Assembly (NCBI RefSeq): GCF_019175285.1
Contig: NC_056527.1
Coordinates: forward strand, 23,938,735 to 24,002,734
Length of the DNA: 64,000 nt
Direction: 5' to 3'
From: Sceloporus undulatus
Lineage: Eukaryota; Chordata; Lepidosauria; Squamata; Phrynosomatidae
In this document: positions 1 to 10,237 of the stretch, piece by piece
Layout: every line of letters starts with the position of its first letter
Numbering within the stretch: the stretch's first letter is position 1
Translations under genes and position numbers: made by a program
Notes under the pieces: model-generated
What the model saw: the letters and a program-made list of their open reading frames with translations, nothing else
Databases searched by the model: none
What the model was told of the DNA's origin: nothing

Positions 1-399
1 CTGATGGGAAGGAAGGCACATTTCAAGTGAAAACTATCCAGGGCCCTGAGATTTCAGAGTCAACGTCTGCCACTAGGGATGACCCTTTGTGATGTCCCAG
101 AGAGTGGGCTCTGCTGATATCATTAAGCATGATACCTTATGCAGCAACAGCTACACAGAGTATACCATGCAAATAAATACACCAGTAAATGAGCAAAATA
201 TATGTACATACACTTTCCAACCTGAGAGTCCTTCTTTTCACCCTGAGCATCAAAGAAGAGGGGCCAAGTCCTGAGACTTGGGAACACTCTGTTTTAATAG
301 GTGGACCCTCTCAAAATAAGGGCCAGAAACTGCCTATATTACCTCCAGCTGTCCCATTTTGTTAGGCACAGTCCCAATTAACCCTCTGCTGTCCTAATT

Positions 400-690
400 T
401 TTCTGCTGTTTTTAAAATGTCCCAGTTTCTCTCTCCTCCTCCCACTTTCCCCATTTATCTTCAGCTTACTCCAGTTCCTGTAAACTGAACTCATACTGCA
501 AAAGTGTGCACTCAATTAACTTGGAAGGGAGGAATGGGGGGTTCTTGCCCTTCCCACTAGACTCGCTCAACAGAAACCTGTTGCAGCTTCTCCTAGCTTG
601 TGTGTTTCCCTTACTGATAACTTTTGCCATGTTGACCACTCTCTGATGTTGCTTGCTTTGGTTTTTATCTGTGAAATGTTGGAGGGTATA
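400..690 (+). repeat. Dispersed repeat, shared with 22490-22745 (inverted)
   Basis: Blocks CTTCAGCTTACTCCAG, GGGTTCTTGCCCTTC, GATAACTTTTGCCATGTTGA and TTTTTATCTGTGAAATGTTG recur in reverse at 22490-22745. Related shorter pieces lie at 36080-36160 and 37050-37140. Family unknown. Confidence 0.5.
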
Positions 691-773
691 GAGTAAGCAA
701 CTGTAATGAATACCAAGAAAACAGTTTTTTACTGCTGGGATTTTGGGGGAGCTGCACAGATTGCCAAAAATGT

Positions 774-774
<1 letters not shown>

Positions 775-809
<35 letters not shown>
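775..809. repeat. (AG)n microsatellite
   Basis: About 17 GA units, interrupted only at the edges. Confidence 0.95.
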
Positions 810-812
<3 letters not shown>

Positions 813-1232
813 CCGAAAATGGCATGAAGACCACTTCTGGTTTAGAATAACATATTTGTTGTTGGTGCAATTGCAAGGGTTGCTGGTAACCTATTTAAAA
901 AGCTTTAGAGAGACAATTCACTGTTTTTTGCCAGAAAATGGGTGATCCAGGGAATCTGAATGAATCAAGGGCTACAAAAACTGCCTTGGCATACAATTAT
1001 GTGACCCTAGAACCACATTCTGCCCAGCTCTGCCCTGTATCAAGCCCCTGCCTGGGACATGGCTGTCTTACTTTATGTATGGATTATTTCACCCCAAGTC
1101 CACTGTTTCAATCTGTAAAAGTGATGCTATGAAAATAAGATGTCCAAAATACCCCTTTATTAACTGACCTGTGAAGATCTTGTAAACTCGGGGCTGTAGT
1201 TTCCTTGATTTAATCTCACCACCTGTATTTTA

Positions 1233-1459
1233 GGGCCCAAACAGACAGGCCAAAATAAAGCTGCTTCGGGTCACTTTGAAGATACGTTGTTTAAATGACA
1301 CACGCATCTTAAGAGGCCAGAAGCTGTGCTAAACCTGCGCTCCAGTCCTTGGGATGGTTTTGGCATGGCTTCCAGCCCCTTAGGAAGCATGCAGCATTTA
1401 AATAGCGTACCTCCAAAGTTACTTGAAGCAACTTTATTTTGGCCTGTCTGTTTGGGCCC
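1233..1459. mobile_element. Palindromic PIF/Harbinger-like MITE ('gggcccaaacagac'), TTA target duplication
   Basis: The 227-bp element begins GGGCCCAAACAGACAGGCC and ends with its reverse complement. Both arms carry AAAATAAAGCTGCTTC and TTTAAAT blocks. It is flanked by TTA at 1230-1232 and 1460-1462, which fits PIF/Harbinger. It has no coding capacity. Confidence 0.75.
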
Positions 1460-1462
1460 TTA

Positions 1463-2528
1463 GTATCTCTCTTTTCCTACTGCCTTCTGCTTTGCTAAAC
1501 ATTTATTGTCTTTCCTAATGAGTCATGATGTCCTCTCATGATATGTCTAAAGCATGGCAGCCTCAGTTCAGTAACTTTAGCTGCTAAGGAGAGTTCAGGC
1601 TTTATGTCTTCTAAATCCTGGAATATTATGATTTTGGTATTTAATTAGACATTGGAGGATATTACCTAATTTCTTCATTGCTACCCTTCTGAGTCTTGTT
1701 GTCTTCTGCGTTCTTGACTACATCCTCCATTTTGAAACAGAAGGCTAGTTGACAGCTTTTCTGAATGCACACTGGCAATGCATATTTTGACACCCATGAT
1801 TTATGAATCTAAACACAGCTTCCTGTTTTAAAAAATACTTCTGATTTTTCTGCTTAGAAATGGGTAAAATGCTACCATGTGACTGGAAACAGTTTGCAAA
1901 CTATTGAAGATGCATTCAGAGATTCACTGCAGTGACCTGTACTGGGCCATTTGCTTGTAGAAAAAACTGTCACATACAATTTTTATATAAGGTCACATTT
2001 ATATTCTGATTTCCACATTCATCCCTCCTCTGAGGCCATCAAAATAGAAGTTTTGTTTAATTAAAGAGAGCATTTGGCATGCTAATGAACATTTGATTGA
2101 GCTCAAGACATTTTTACAATTCTGACATTTCAGGTTCTCTAGCAGAAAGTCAATCAGAGGAATGACCTCTTCAAATGCCCCACCATTTGAAACAGACAAA
2201 CATGTAGGAGAGCTGTGTTAGTATCATTAAAAATGGGCACAGTAATTGTTTCAATCAGTGCAAAGACGAAGAGGAACCAGGAAATCTCATGGGGACCTTG
2301 GAAGGATATTTTAATGGCAGTTGAATTTGTGTCATAAGTAGCAAAATGCTAAGTTATTAATTCATATGGTACCAGAAGGAAGAAGGAGAAATAAAACAAA
2401 GGCCTTTCTTCACCTTGACATATACCCATTTTAAAAAACTACTTTAAGAAGATATTGTACATCAGTGTATATGCCAAGGAGCCCTTGTATGTGTGTCGTG
2501 GGACTAGCTTTGCCTATAATGTACTCTG
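1463..2528. other. Intergenic, nothing recognised
   Basis: Moderately AT-rich sequence without repeats or conserved coding frames that I recognise. Confidence 0.6.
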
Positions 2529-2546
2529 GATTAAATCAGAAACTAA

Positions 2547-2899
2547 GGTGGGATACAGACCGCCCAAAGCAGGCGGTCTCCCGCCGCCCTAGTTTGGTCC
2601 GTGGGGAAGCCACAGCCTCCAGACCGTGGGGCTTCCCCGCGGAGCAAAAAGAACCCTTAAAATCGGGTTCTTTATGTGGGGCGCATCGCAGTGTCTCAAG
2701 CACTTGTGGCATCACAATGGTGCCAGGATGTGTGGACGCTAAGCATCCGCCACATCAAAATGGCGGCGCCCATGTGTACTGGGCGCCGCCATTTTGACGT
2801 ACAGATTACGTACTAGGATTGCGGGGCATATATAAGCAGCACCCCGAGGCAACCCTAGTATGTATGCAGGCCGGCGCTTTCGCCAGTCTATACAGCACC
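2547..2899 (-). mobile_element. Multi-hairpin GC-rich TIR element, copy 1, TAA target duplication
   Basis: The ends GGTGGGATACAGACCGCCC and (mirrored) GGTGCTGTATAGAC are flanked by TAA at 2544-2546 and 2900-2902. The body is a row of stem-loops, such as GGCGGCGCCCA/TGGGCGCCGCC near 2763-2797 and AGAACCC/GGGTTCT. It lies in the opposite orientation to the copies at 42874 and 36632. A nearby duplicate at 2933-2957 preserves the unoccupied site. There is no coding capacity. Confidence 0.7.
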
Positions 2900-3121
2900 T
2901 AAGACAAGAAAATGAATGAATAACCTAGTGAAGATTAAATCAGAAACTAAGACAAGGGGCAACTAAGAAACTAATACAAAAGCCATTCCTTCCTTGAGCT
3001 ATTTTCTCCTTCCTCTGGTCTTAACCTTTTAATCCAGCTTTAAAAAGTCCCCATAAGGCTGAAATAATCTGTTGGAGGGGGGCTGCATTGCACCCCTGGA
3101 ACCCACCAGGGGCTGCACTAC

Positions 3122-3186
3122 TTCTTGTGTGTATGTGTTGTGTGCCTTCAAATTGTTTCTGTCTTATTGTGACCTTAAAGTGAATC
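3122..3186 (-). mobile_element. SINE tail fragment
   Basis: The plus-strand GTTGTGTGCCTTCAAATTGTTTC matches the reverse of the tRNA-type SINE tail. The rest of the element is absent. Confidence 0.45.
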
Positions 3187-4667
3187 TATATGGCAGTCGT
3201 CACTACTCTTGATGGTAGCTGCACTGAATGGTTTAGATGGGTGTGAGAATGCCCACCTGCAAGACAGAACTGTGCCCATGTCTCTCCTTCATGTCTACAA
3301 GAGCATGTGAAGGATCTCTGCAGTATCCCTCCACACCTACTGAGCTCGATGGGACCCCTTGAGACCACCTTTTTTATAGAAAACAAACCTAGCTGCCACC
3401 ACCCAATGAATAACCTAGTGACTAAGAGTGCAAAGGGGAAGAGTACTTTAAAGAAAAGCTTTATTCTAACTAAAGGAGTTCTAGAGCAAAAGGATATCAC
3501 TACATGCAGGATGAACTTGTCCTATAGATACAAACAGAACAGAGTATAATAATTTCAACCAAGCCAGTAAAACAAATAAAAAATCCTAACACCACTGATT
3601 ATTACATATTCCTACTCTTACTCATAGCTCAGATGGGAATTGTAGTCCTTGATAGCTGGGAGCCTTGGCACCATTGTTCAGCTCCACCAGCTTCCTCATG
3701 GTCTGCCTCACAAGAGTCAGAGACAACTAGACAGGGCTGCAGAAAGACTCCAGACAGACAAAAGCCTCACACTGCATCCAGGTTTTTTAAAACCTCTCAC
3801 TCAGCACCATCTTGAAGGTTCCACACTTCTCTCCAACATCTCATTGCACAGTTGCTATCTCATCAGCTGCACTGTAATCCCTCATTAAAATGTACTTTCC
3901 CCAACATTTAACCCTTTCTTATCTGGAAAGAAGGCTCTGATAAATGAAAGGATGTCCATTTATCACAGGGCAGTTGGTTTTTTTCTGTAGCAACACCACT
4001 ACCACCACCACCACCTCTTTTCAGCAGTGGTAGAAAATAGGAGGGCAACACAGTCACAAAAAATGGCTGTGCAGATGCATGCAGACCATGGTCTACACAC
4101 TGCCCATTCCTACCACACTTAGATTTTTCTCTTAAGAAAATGCCTTATATTAGGATAGGCAGCCAGAGTGAGTTTGGGGGGAATTAGTTTGATCCTGGGC
4201 CCTTCCGATGATCACTTGGACTCCTAAATCACTCCTAAGTCCACTTCAGGTTTGGGGAAGGGCTATCAAACCAATGCAGAAGAGTCCTCCAGCCTGAAGA
4301 AGAAGAAGAAGACATTTTGGGTTTGTTTCAAGAGTGCAGGCAAGCATGAAAACAGAAAACAGAAAAACATAGCCATGAAACAAAACCCAAGATGATTGCC
4401 TTGTTCTGTCCAGTGATGGCTCCCATTTTCAGTGGGTTAAGGAAGCTCATCTAGGTCACAATCTGAACTATAAAGGAGCTATCCAAGGCACTGTCCTTAT
4501 TTCGAGAATTGGAATCCCCGTGGATAGCACTTTTAAAATGTGAAACCTGGAGCAGATTCACCATCCTACAAGTCACCTACACAGTGGTATGATCCTTGAG
4601 AAAGAACTCTTGAGCCTACAGAGGATCCTGGATTCTGGAATATATTTTAGGGTATGAACATATAACA

Positions 4668-4775
4668 TTACTAGGGTGCCAAAATGAAAACTTGACACAG
4701 CTCCTGTGGTTGAAGAGAAGTGATTATTTTTGCAGATGTTGCCTGGTTGCATGACCAACAACATCTGCAGAAATT
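4668..4775. mobile_element. Diverged fragment of the small hAT-like MITE at 23822-23970
   Basis: It starts CTAGGGTGCCAAAATGAAAACT and has the CAGATGTTG/CAACATCTG central hairpin. The right end is missing, running into a 5S-SINE. Confidence 0.4.
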
Positions 4776-4779
4776 CTCT

Positions 4780-4985
4780 CTTCCGTGTATGTATGTGCCT
4801 GTTGATAAATAGTGACCCCATGAATCTCATGGGGTTTTCTTAGGCAAGGAATACTCAGATGTGGCTTTGCCAGTTCCTTCCTCTAAAATGTAGCCTACAG
4901 CACCATTGGTGGTCTCCCAATCAAGTATATGCAAGGCTGACCCTGCTTAGCTTCGAAATCAGATGGGATCTGGTGTCTTTAGGGT
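4780..4985 (-). mobile_element. 5S rRNA-derived SINE
   Basis: The minus strand reads GATTTCGAAGCTAAGCAGGG, TGATTGGGAGACCACCAATG, GCTGTAGGCT and GGAACTGGCAAAGCCACATC, ending GAATCTCATGGGGTCACT. The 5S-like control region is recognisable. Confidence 0.8.
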
Positions 4986-5039
4986 ACTGGGCCATTTTTC
5001 CTTTGTTATGATATGACACATGCCACACAATCTTTATTT

Positions 5040-5345
5040 TTTTATAATAAAAAGACATGTAGCACCTTTAAGATTAACTGAGAGAAATTTGTAGCATTAG
5101 CTTTCATGGACTACAATCTACTTCATCAGATGCATTGTCTTACCTCTGAAATAATATCTGATTTTTTAAAAGAAGCAGTTTGGGACTTTGATCATTCTGT
5201 TTTGTCACTAAAATTCTACTCAGGGCATCATGCATTTGGTGAAATGGAGTGAAGTCCACAATATGCTATAAATTTCTTTTCATCAGTTGGTCTCAAAGGT
5301 ACTACTGGATTCTTTTATGTCTTTTGATGCTAAAACAGACTAACA
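5040..5345. repeat. Dispersed repeat with mirrored 'gtagcaccttt' ends
   Basis: The left end AAAAAGACATGTAGCACCTTT and the right end AAAGGTACTACTGGATTCTTTT mirror each other. Between them are CTTTCATGGACTACAATCTACTTCATCAG-type blocks. Probably an old DNA transposon; family not named. Confidence 0.4.
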
Positions 5346-6134
5346 CAACTACTTCTTTGAATAATTTTGTAAGGATATACATATGATACTTAATAGGTAA
5401 ACGTGCCCTGGGCAAAATGTTAACGCCAAAACAGAATGATCCAAACTCCAGTCTACTTTTTAACAACAAATATTATTTCAGAAGTAATGCCACACACCTT
5501 TGAATGATCCGAAACATTGCAAGAAAGCTACATGGCATTTTTGGTACAGCACTGTATTATCAAGCCTAGTGGATGCTGTTGAATTGGCAGAACTAGATGA
5601 GAACCTGACCATCTCGAAAAACAGAAAGACACTAATCTACAAGGGTTCAGAACATAACAGCTATGTACAAACATCCCAGAACAGGAATGGTTGTTTGCTC
5701 TTCAGATTAAAATGACCTTCCATTAATCTCCTGCATGTGTCTGCAGAAATATAAATGAATGTACAGATAATCAAAGCCTTTTAATTTCCACTTCCTTGTT
5801 CACTAGGTTAAAAATTAAAGAAGGTTTGTCACTTGGCTTTCAAGCCGTGTAGCCCTGACTGTTTTTCTTTCTCTACAAACAGCCTGGATCTACCATGGAA
5901 AAGCAAGGTATGATTCCAGGACATTAATCAGCCTTTGACAGCAGTTCATTTTCTGATTTTTCACTTCTTTTATCAAGTATCTCCTCTCATCCATCAGTTT
6001 CCATGTCTTTCTCCTCCTTCAGCAGCAGCTAAATTTAGGTTACAATAACAATTTACATGGGAGTAAGGCTCACTGATTCTCAGCAGGCTTCAGTGTGATT
6101 CTATTTTTAAGTCAATTGAACTATTTTAAACGAA

Positions 6135-6354
6135 GGTCCAAAACACACAGCAGAAATAATCCCATTTGAGACTGCTTTAACTGCCCTGGCTCAGTGCTAG
6201 GGAATCCTGGGAATTGCAGTTTATTGGCACCAGAATTCTCTGACATAGAAGGCTATATATCTCACAAAATTACAGTTATCAGAATTCTCTAACATTGATC
6301 CAGGGCAGTTAAAACAGTCTCAAACTGGATTATTACTGCGGTGTGTTTTGGACC
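6135..6354. mobile_element. Palindromic PIF/Harbinger-like MITE
   Basis: This is the same family as 49347-49565. It begins GGTCCAAAACACAC and ends GTGTGTTTTGGACC, with mirrored inner blocks around GAATCCTGGGAATTGCAGTT. The flanking trinucleotides are GAA and AAA, so any TAA duplication has decayed. Confidence 0.7.
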
Positions 6355-6673
6355 AAAGTTGTCTGAGCAAAGTGGTCCTTCCAGGGAAATGGCACTAATT
6401 TTGTCAATGGGCTTCAGTCTAATATGGGTTGAAAGCATCACCATCAGGGATTTCTCAAGGAGAAATTGAATACAGACAAAGTCCATTATAGGCAGTTTGC
6501 CCATCACTAGCATTCTGCTGCAATGCATACGCAAAGGGTGAAGTTGCATAGGTTGTTGTTTTCACTCTCGCCCTAGAACCAATGAGAGCCAAACAAGACT
6601 AGGAAATATCCATTAGAACTTCAAGACTGAAAACTGGTGAAAGCATCTGTGCCTTAAACGGCTGTGTACACTA

Positions 6674-6894
6674 ACCAGCTTGGTGTTGTGGTTTGAGCAT
6701 TGGACTATGACTCTGGAGACCAAGGTTCGAATCCTGACTCAGCCACTGGTTGACTTGGGCAAGTCACATGCTCAGCCTCAGGGTAAGGTCATAGCAAACT
6801 TCCTCTGAACAAATCTTGTCCAAAAAAATCTATGATAGGTTTGCCTTAGATTTGCTATAAGTTGGCAATAACTTGAAGATACATAACAACAACA
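6674..6894 (+). mobile_element. tRNA-derived SINE (Sauria/ACA type)
   Basis: The head has a tRNA-like A-box region and a clear B box GGTTCGAATCC (6724-6734). The body runs through AGTCACATGCTCAGCCTCAG to a tail ATAAGTTGGCAATAACTTGA..AACAACAACAA. A 5S-SINE follows immediately. Confidence 0.85.
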
Positions 6895-6897
6895 AAA

Positions 6898-7049
6898 GCT
6901 TAGATCACCAACAAATACCAGGTACTATAGGCTGTAATTCAGAGAAAGGAACTGGCACAACCACTTCTGAGTCTTCCTTACAGAACAAAACCCTATGAAA
7001 TACATGAGGTCACCAAAAGTCAACACACACACACACACACACACACGCA
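6898..7049 (+). mobile_element. 5S rRNA-derived SINE, 5'-truncated, with (AC)n tail
   Basis: It starts inside the 5S part (AATACCAGGTACTATAGGCTG) and continues with GGAACTGGCACAACCACTTC and GAAATACATGAGGTCACC. The tail is an (AC)n tract. Confidence 0.7.
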
Positions 7050-7246
7050 CAACAAAAGAAGAATGCATGGCATATTTTGAAATTACTTTTTTTTTTTTTT
7101 ACAGGCAATAGCTGGTGCCCTCCAAAAGTACCTCCTTCTCTCAGTTTCAAGCCAATGTTCTGTTTACTTTCCCTGCCAACATGTGGGAAATTGCTTTTTA
7201 AAAGTATTGCAATCAGTTATAGCAGGAGTTCCACAGCACCCAAAAT

Positions 7247-7952
7247 GCAACTATTATTATTATTATTAACCTTTATTTATAAAGCGCTGTAAATTTACAC
7301 AGCGCTGTACATACAGTCTTTTTAATTAGACGGTTCCCTGCCCTCNNNNNNNNNNNNNNNNNNNNNNNNNNNNNNNNNNNNNNNNNNNNNNNNNNNNNNN
7401 NNNNNNNNNNNNNNNNNNNNNNNNNNNNNNNNNNNNNNNNNNNNNNNNNNNNNNNNNNNNNNNNNNNNNNNNNNNNNNNNNNNNNNNNNNNNNNNNNNNN
7501 NNNNNNNNNNNNNNNNNNNNNNNNNNNNNNNNNNNNNNNNNNNNNNNNNNNNNNNNNNNNNNNNNNNNNNNNNNNNNNNNNNNNNNNNNNNNNNNNNNNN
7601 NNNNNNNNNNNNNNNNNNNNNNNNNNNNNNNNNNNNNNNNNNNNNNNNNNNNNNNNNNNNNNNNNNNNNNNNNNNNNNNNNNNNNNNNNNNNNNNNNNNN
7701 NNNNNNNNNNNNNNNNNNNNNNNNNNNNNNNNNNNNNNNNNNNNNTTTTTTAGGCAAGGGCGATAGAAGATTATGAGCAGAAGAAGAATCGGGAGGGACT
7801 ATCTCAGAGTGAATAGTGGTGATCTTTGAGATGAAATTATTAGCAAAGTCATTAGGAGAGAATGATGAAGAGACAGGAGGAGAGGGAGGTTTAAGCAAAG
7901 TGTTGAAGGTGGAGAACAAATGCTGCGGGTGCCTCTCATTGGCTGTTTTAGA
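7247..7952 (-). mobile_element. L2 LINE fragment interrupted by assembly gap
   Basis: The left part (7247-7345) matches the L2 3' end with (TTA)n and the AAATTTACACAGCGCTG hairpin. The right part (7746-7952) matches plus-strand 16225-16420 of the longer L2 almost base for base. In that copy the two segments are about 1.85 kb apart. Confidence 0.85.
7346..7745. other. Assembly gap (400 N)
   Basis: All 400 bases are N. The gap lies inside an L2 copy whose paralogue at 14281-17833 predicts about 1.85 kb there, so the length is probably a placeholder or the copy is internally deleted. Confidence 0.98.
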
Positions 7953-8177
7953 GCTAATCCACACTGCAGAAATAAAGCAATTTCAACACTAGTTTAACTG
8001 TCATATCTCCATCCTGTGGAATCCCAGGATTTGTAATTTGGTGAGGTATTCGGTCTGGTCTGTCAGAGAGCTCAGGGGCATGACTGAATTACAAATCCCA
8101 GATTTCTGTAGGATAGACGCATGGTAGCTAAAGTGGTGTCAAACTGCTTTATTTCTGCAATGTGGATACACATTTAG
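7951..8177. mobile_element. Palindromic MITE of the 'acactgcagaaata' family
   Basis: The left arm (CCACACTGCAGAAATAAAGC) mirrors the right arm (GCTTTATTTCTGCAATGTGG), and an inner pair of ATCCCAGGATTTGTAATT-type blocks also mirrors. It abuts the L2 fragment next to the assembly gap. Confidence 0.65.
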
Positions 8178-8339
8178 TTGTAGTCTTTTGAGAAGTAACT
8201 GTTCAAAACTGGCCATGCTGACTGAAGGGTTCTGTGAGTTGTAGTCCAAAAAAAAAAAAAAAAAAACCTTTTCCAAACTGTTGAATCCACGGATCCAACA
8301 AAAAAGGTGGATGTAATTCATGTTTTTTCAGGACTTTTT

Positions 8340-8480
8340 TCCCCCAAAGGTTATAATGGCACAAGAGATATAGATATCAGCATCAGCATTACACATTTAT
8401 TACACATCAGCATTACACATTATTAAAGATAACAATAGATTTCAGCATCAACATTATACACTTACACAGAAGTAAGAAAA
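8340..8480. repeat. Short direct repeats of 'atcagcattacacatt'
   Basis: ATCAGCATTACACATT occurs twice (about 8381 and 8406) and again in altered form (TTTCAGCATCAACATTATACA near 8432). It is an imperfect minisatellite; origin unknown. Confidence 0.6.
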
Positions 8481-9300
8481 GTCTTGTTATTTAGTTAGCA
8501 GGTACATTTACGGGGAAAATGGTTTCCAAGCTGAGTGAGCCATGTCTTTTGGCAAAACCAGACATTCAAAAAGCCTTAATTAGGTAAACACTGGGAGTAA
8601 GTTATGGCTAATTAAATCGTCAAGGACCATGTTCAGCATAAACAAGCTTTCTAACTAGAACTGTGCTTTGGAAGTATACCAATATATAAAAAGCCTTTGT
8701 AACAAGGAGCTTGTCTGTAAGAGGCTTTGTTAACTCAACCTGTACTTTCAAAACATTGTATTTTACTTCTGCCATATATCTCCATTGTTAGGAAACACTC
8801 TGTGCCTCTTCTTTAATAATGCTGCTTCATCAGATATCTAAGATTTATAAATGATTGTGCAAATGGGGCTAAGGAAGGTATGGGATGATTCCAGGTCCAT
8901 CTGTGTACTGCTGTCATTGTAGCTACCATCAGCAATATGTGCATGAGAGAAAGGAAGCAAGACAAGCAGTAGTTAAGGGAGAGATTTGGAAAGAGCAGGA
9001 CCATCACTAAGGAGATGCAGGGACAGAGGACAACACCCTAAGGGGGTGTAACCACTGCTGCCCAAACATCCACCTTTAGGAAGAAACAAGCTGTGGCATT
9101 TGCTTACATCCCTTTAAAATCCTGGCAATGGTGTGTGTGGGGTGATTCTCAGTGGGAAGAGAAAGGAGAGGCCTCAAGTTCTTTTTAAATAATTCAAATT
9201 TAAAATTTGAATTTTTAAAACAATTTTATTATTTTAAATTTTACTTTAAAAATATCCCATCTTACCAAATTCTCACTTTAGTCACATGAAACTATATTTG

Positions 9301-9648
9301 GGCGGGTTCCATACCACCAAAAAGTACGTGCTCAGCACGTACTAGGGTTAGGAAGGGGCGTCCTTTCCGGATGCCCCTAACCCTAGTACGTGCCGAGCAC
9401 ATACAAAATGCTGGCACCCATTCTACATGGGCGCTGCCATTTTGACGTCTGCACATCGTGGCATGGAAATGACACGGCAAGTGTGCCATTGGCGCCTTGC
9501 GGCGTCATAACCACACCCCAAAAAGAACCCACTTTTGCGGGTTCTTTTTGCTGCACCAGGGAATCGCACGGTTTGTCCGCTGCGGTTCCCTGGCGCAGCA
9601 AACACAGGCGCTGGCAGACCGCCCATTTTAGGTGCTCTGTAAAGTGCC
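9301..9648 (+). mobile_element. Multi-hairpin GC-rich TIR element, copy 2
   Basis: It starts GGCGGGTTCCATACC and ends CTCTGTAAAGTGCC. Stem-loops include AGTACGTGCT/AGCACGTACT with a one-base loop (9326-9346), CTAGGGTTAGG/TAACCCTAG enclosing GGGGCGTCC/GGATGCCCC, and AGAACCC/GGGTTCT. The first half of a Tigger-like element abuts its right end. Confidence 0.7.
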
Positions 9649-9649
9649 A

Positions 9650-9863
9650 TAGTCAGCTTTCCATATCCACTGGGTTTTTTATCCATGGCTTGAAATATAT
9701 TTAAAATATATATAAATTCAGAAAAGTAAACCTTGACTTTGGCTATATAGGGGACACCATTTTACTTTGCCATTGTATTTAATAGGACTTGAGCATCCAC
9801 ACATTTTGGTACCCACAAGGGGTCCTAGATCCAAACCCCAGTGAATACCAAAGGGACACTGTA
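9650..9863 (-). mobile_element. Tigger/pogo-like MITE (Tc1/mariner superfamily), copy 1
   Basis: The left end TAGTCAGCTTTCCATATCCAC and the right end CCAAAGGGACACTGTA mirror the family TIR (TACAGTCGGCCCTCC...TATCCACGG), with TA at both ends. The mid-region has ACACCATTTTACTTTGCCAT and TATTTAATAGGACTTGAG shared with the other copies in reverse. Confidence 0.65.
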
Positions 9864-10237
9864 CATTTGGCCCTTCACATTTGTGGTTTTGACTTTTGTG
9901 GATTTGATTATTTGAAATTTTGAATAATATGTTCTCTCTATGAATTCTCAGTCCTCCAGGGCAATTCTGCTGGGCATTGACCATAGAGTTGTCCTGGAGA
10001 GCCTAGACGTTCCTACAGAAAATACTTCTCTAGGCTTTTGTAGGTCCTCCACCAAGATACTATTATCAACATCTCATAAATGTTGAACGTAAAGTTGCAC
10101 TGGAGGACATGGAGATTCCTAGAGAGGTATTCTCTTAGGTTAAAAAGAATAGTGCTTTTTTATTTGTGGTTTTTTCACATTCATGGGGGTCCTTTACCCC
10201 TAACTCCAGCGAATGTGGAGGGACCATGGCATATGTA
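9862..10237. mobile_element. Third pogo-like MITE family, ~376 bp, with internal palindromes
   Basis: The ends are TACATTTGGCCCTTCACATT and AATGTGGAGGGACCATGGCA..TA. Inside, CCTCCAGGGCAATTCTG and its mirror (GCACTGGAGGACATGGAGATTCC) repeat. It is the same family as 54153-54532 and it directly abuts a Tigger-like element, sharing the border TA. Confidence 0.65.

Noticed and set aside
6674-6745. Genuine tRNA gene
   Set aside because: A B box is present but no cloverleaf closes, and a SINE body follows.
8340-8480. Possible CRISPR-like spaced repeats (ATCAGCATTACACATT)
   Set aside because: Two or three imperfect units without regular spacers in a vertebrate genome is a minisatellite.
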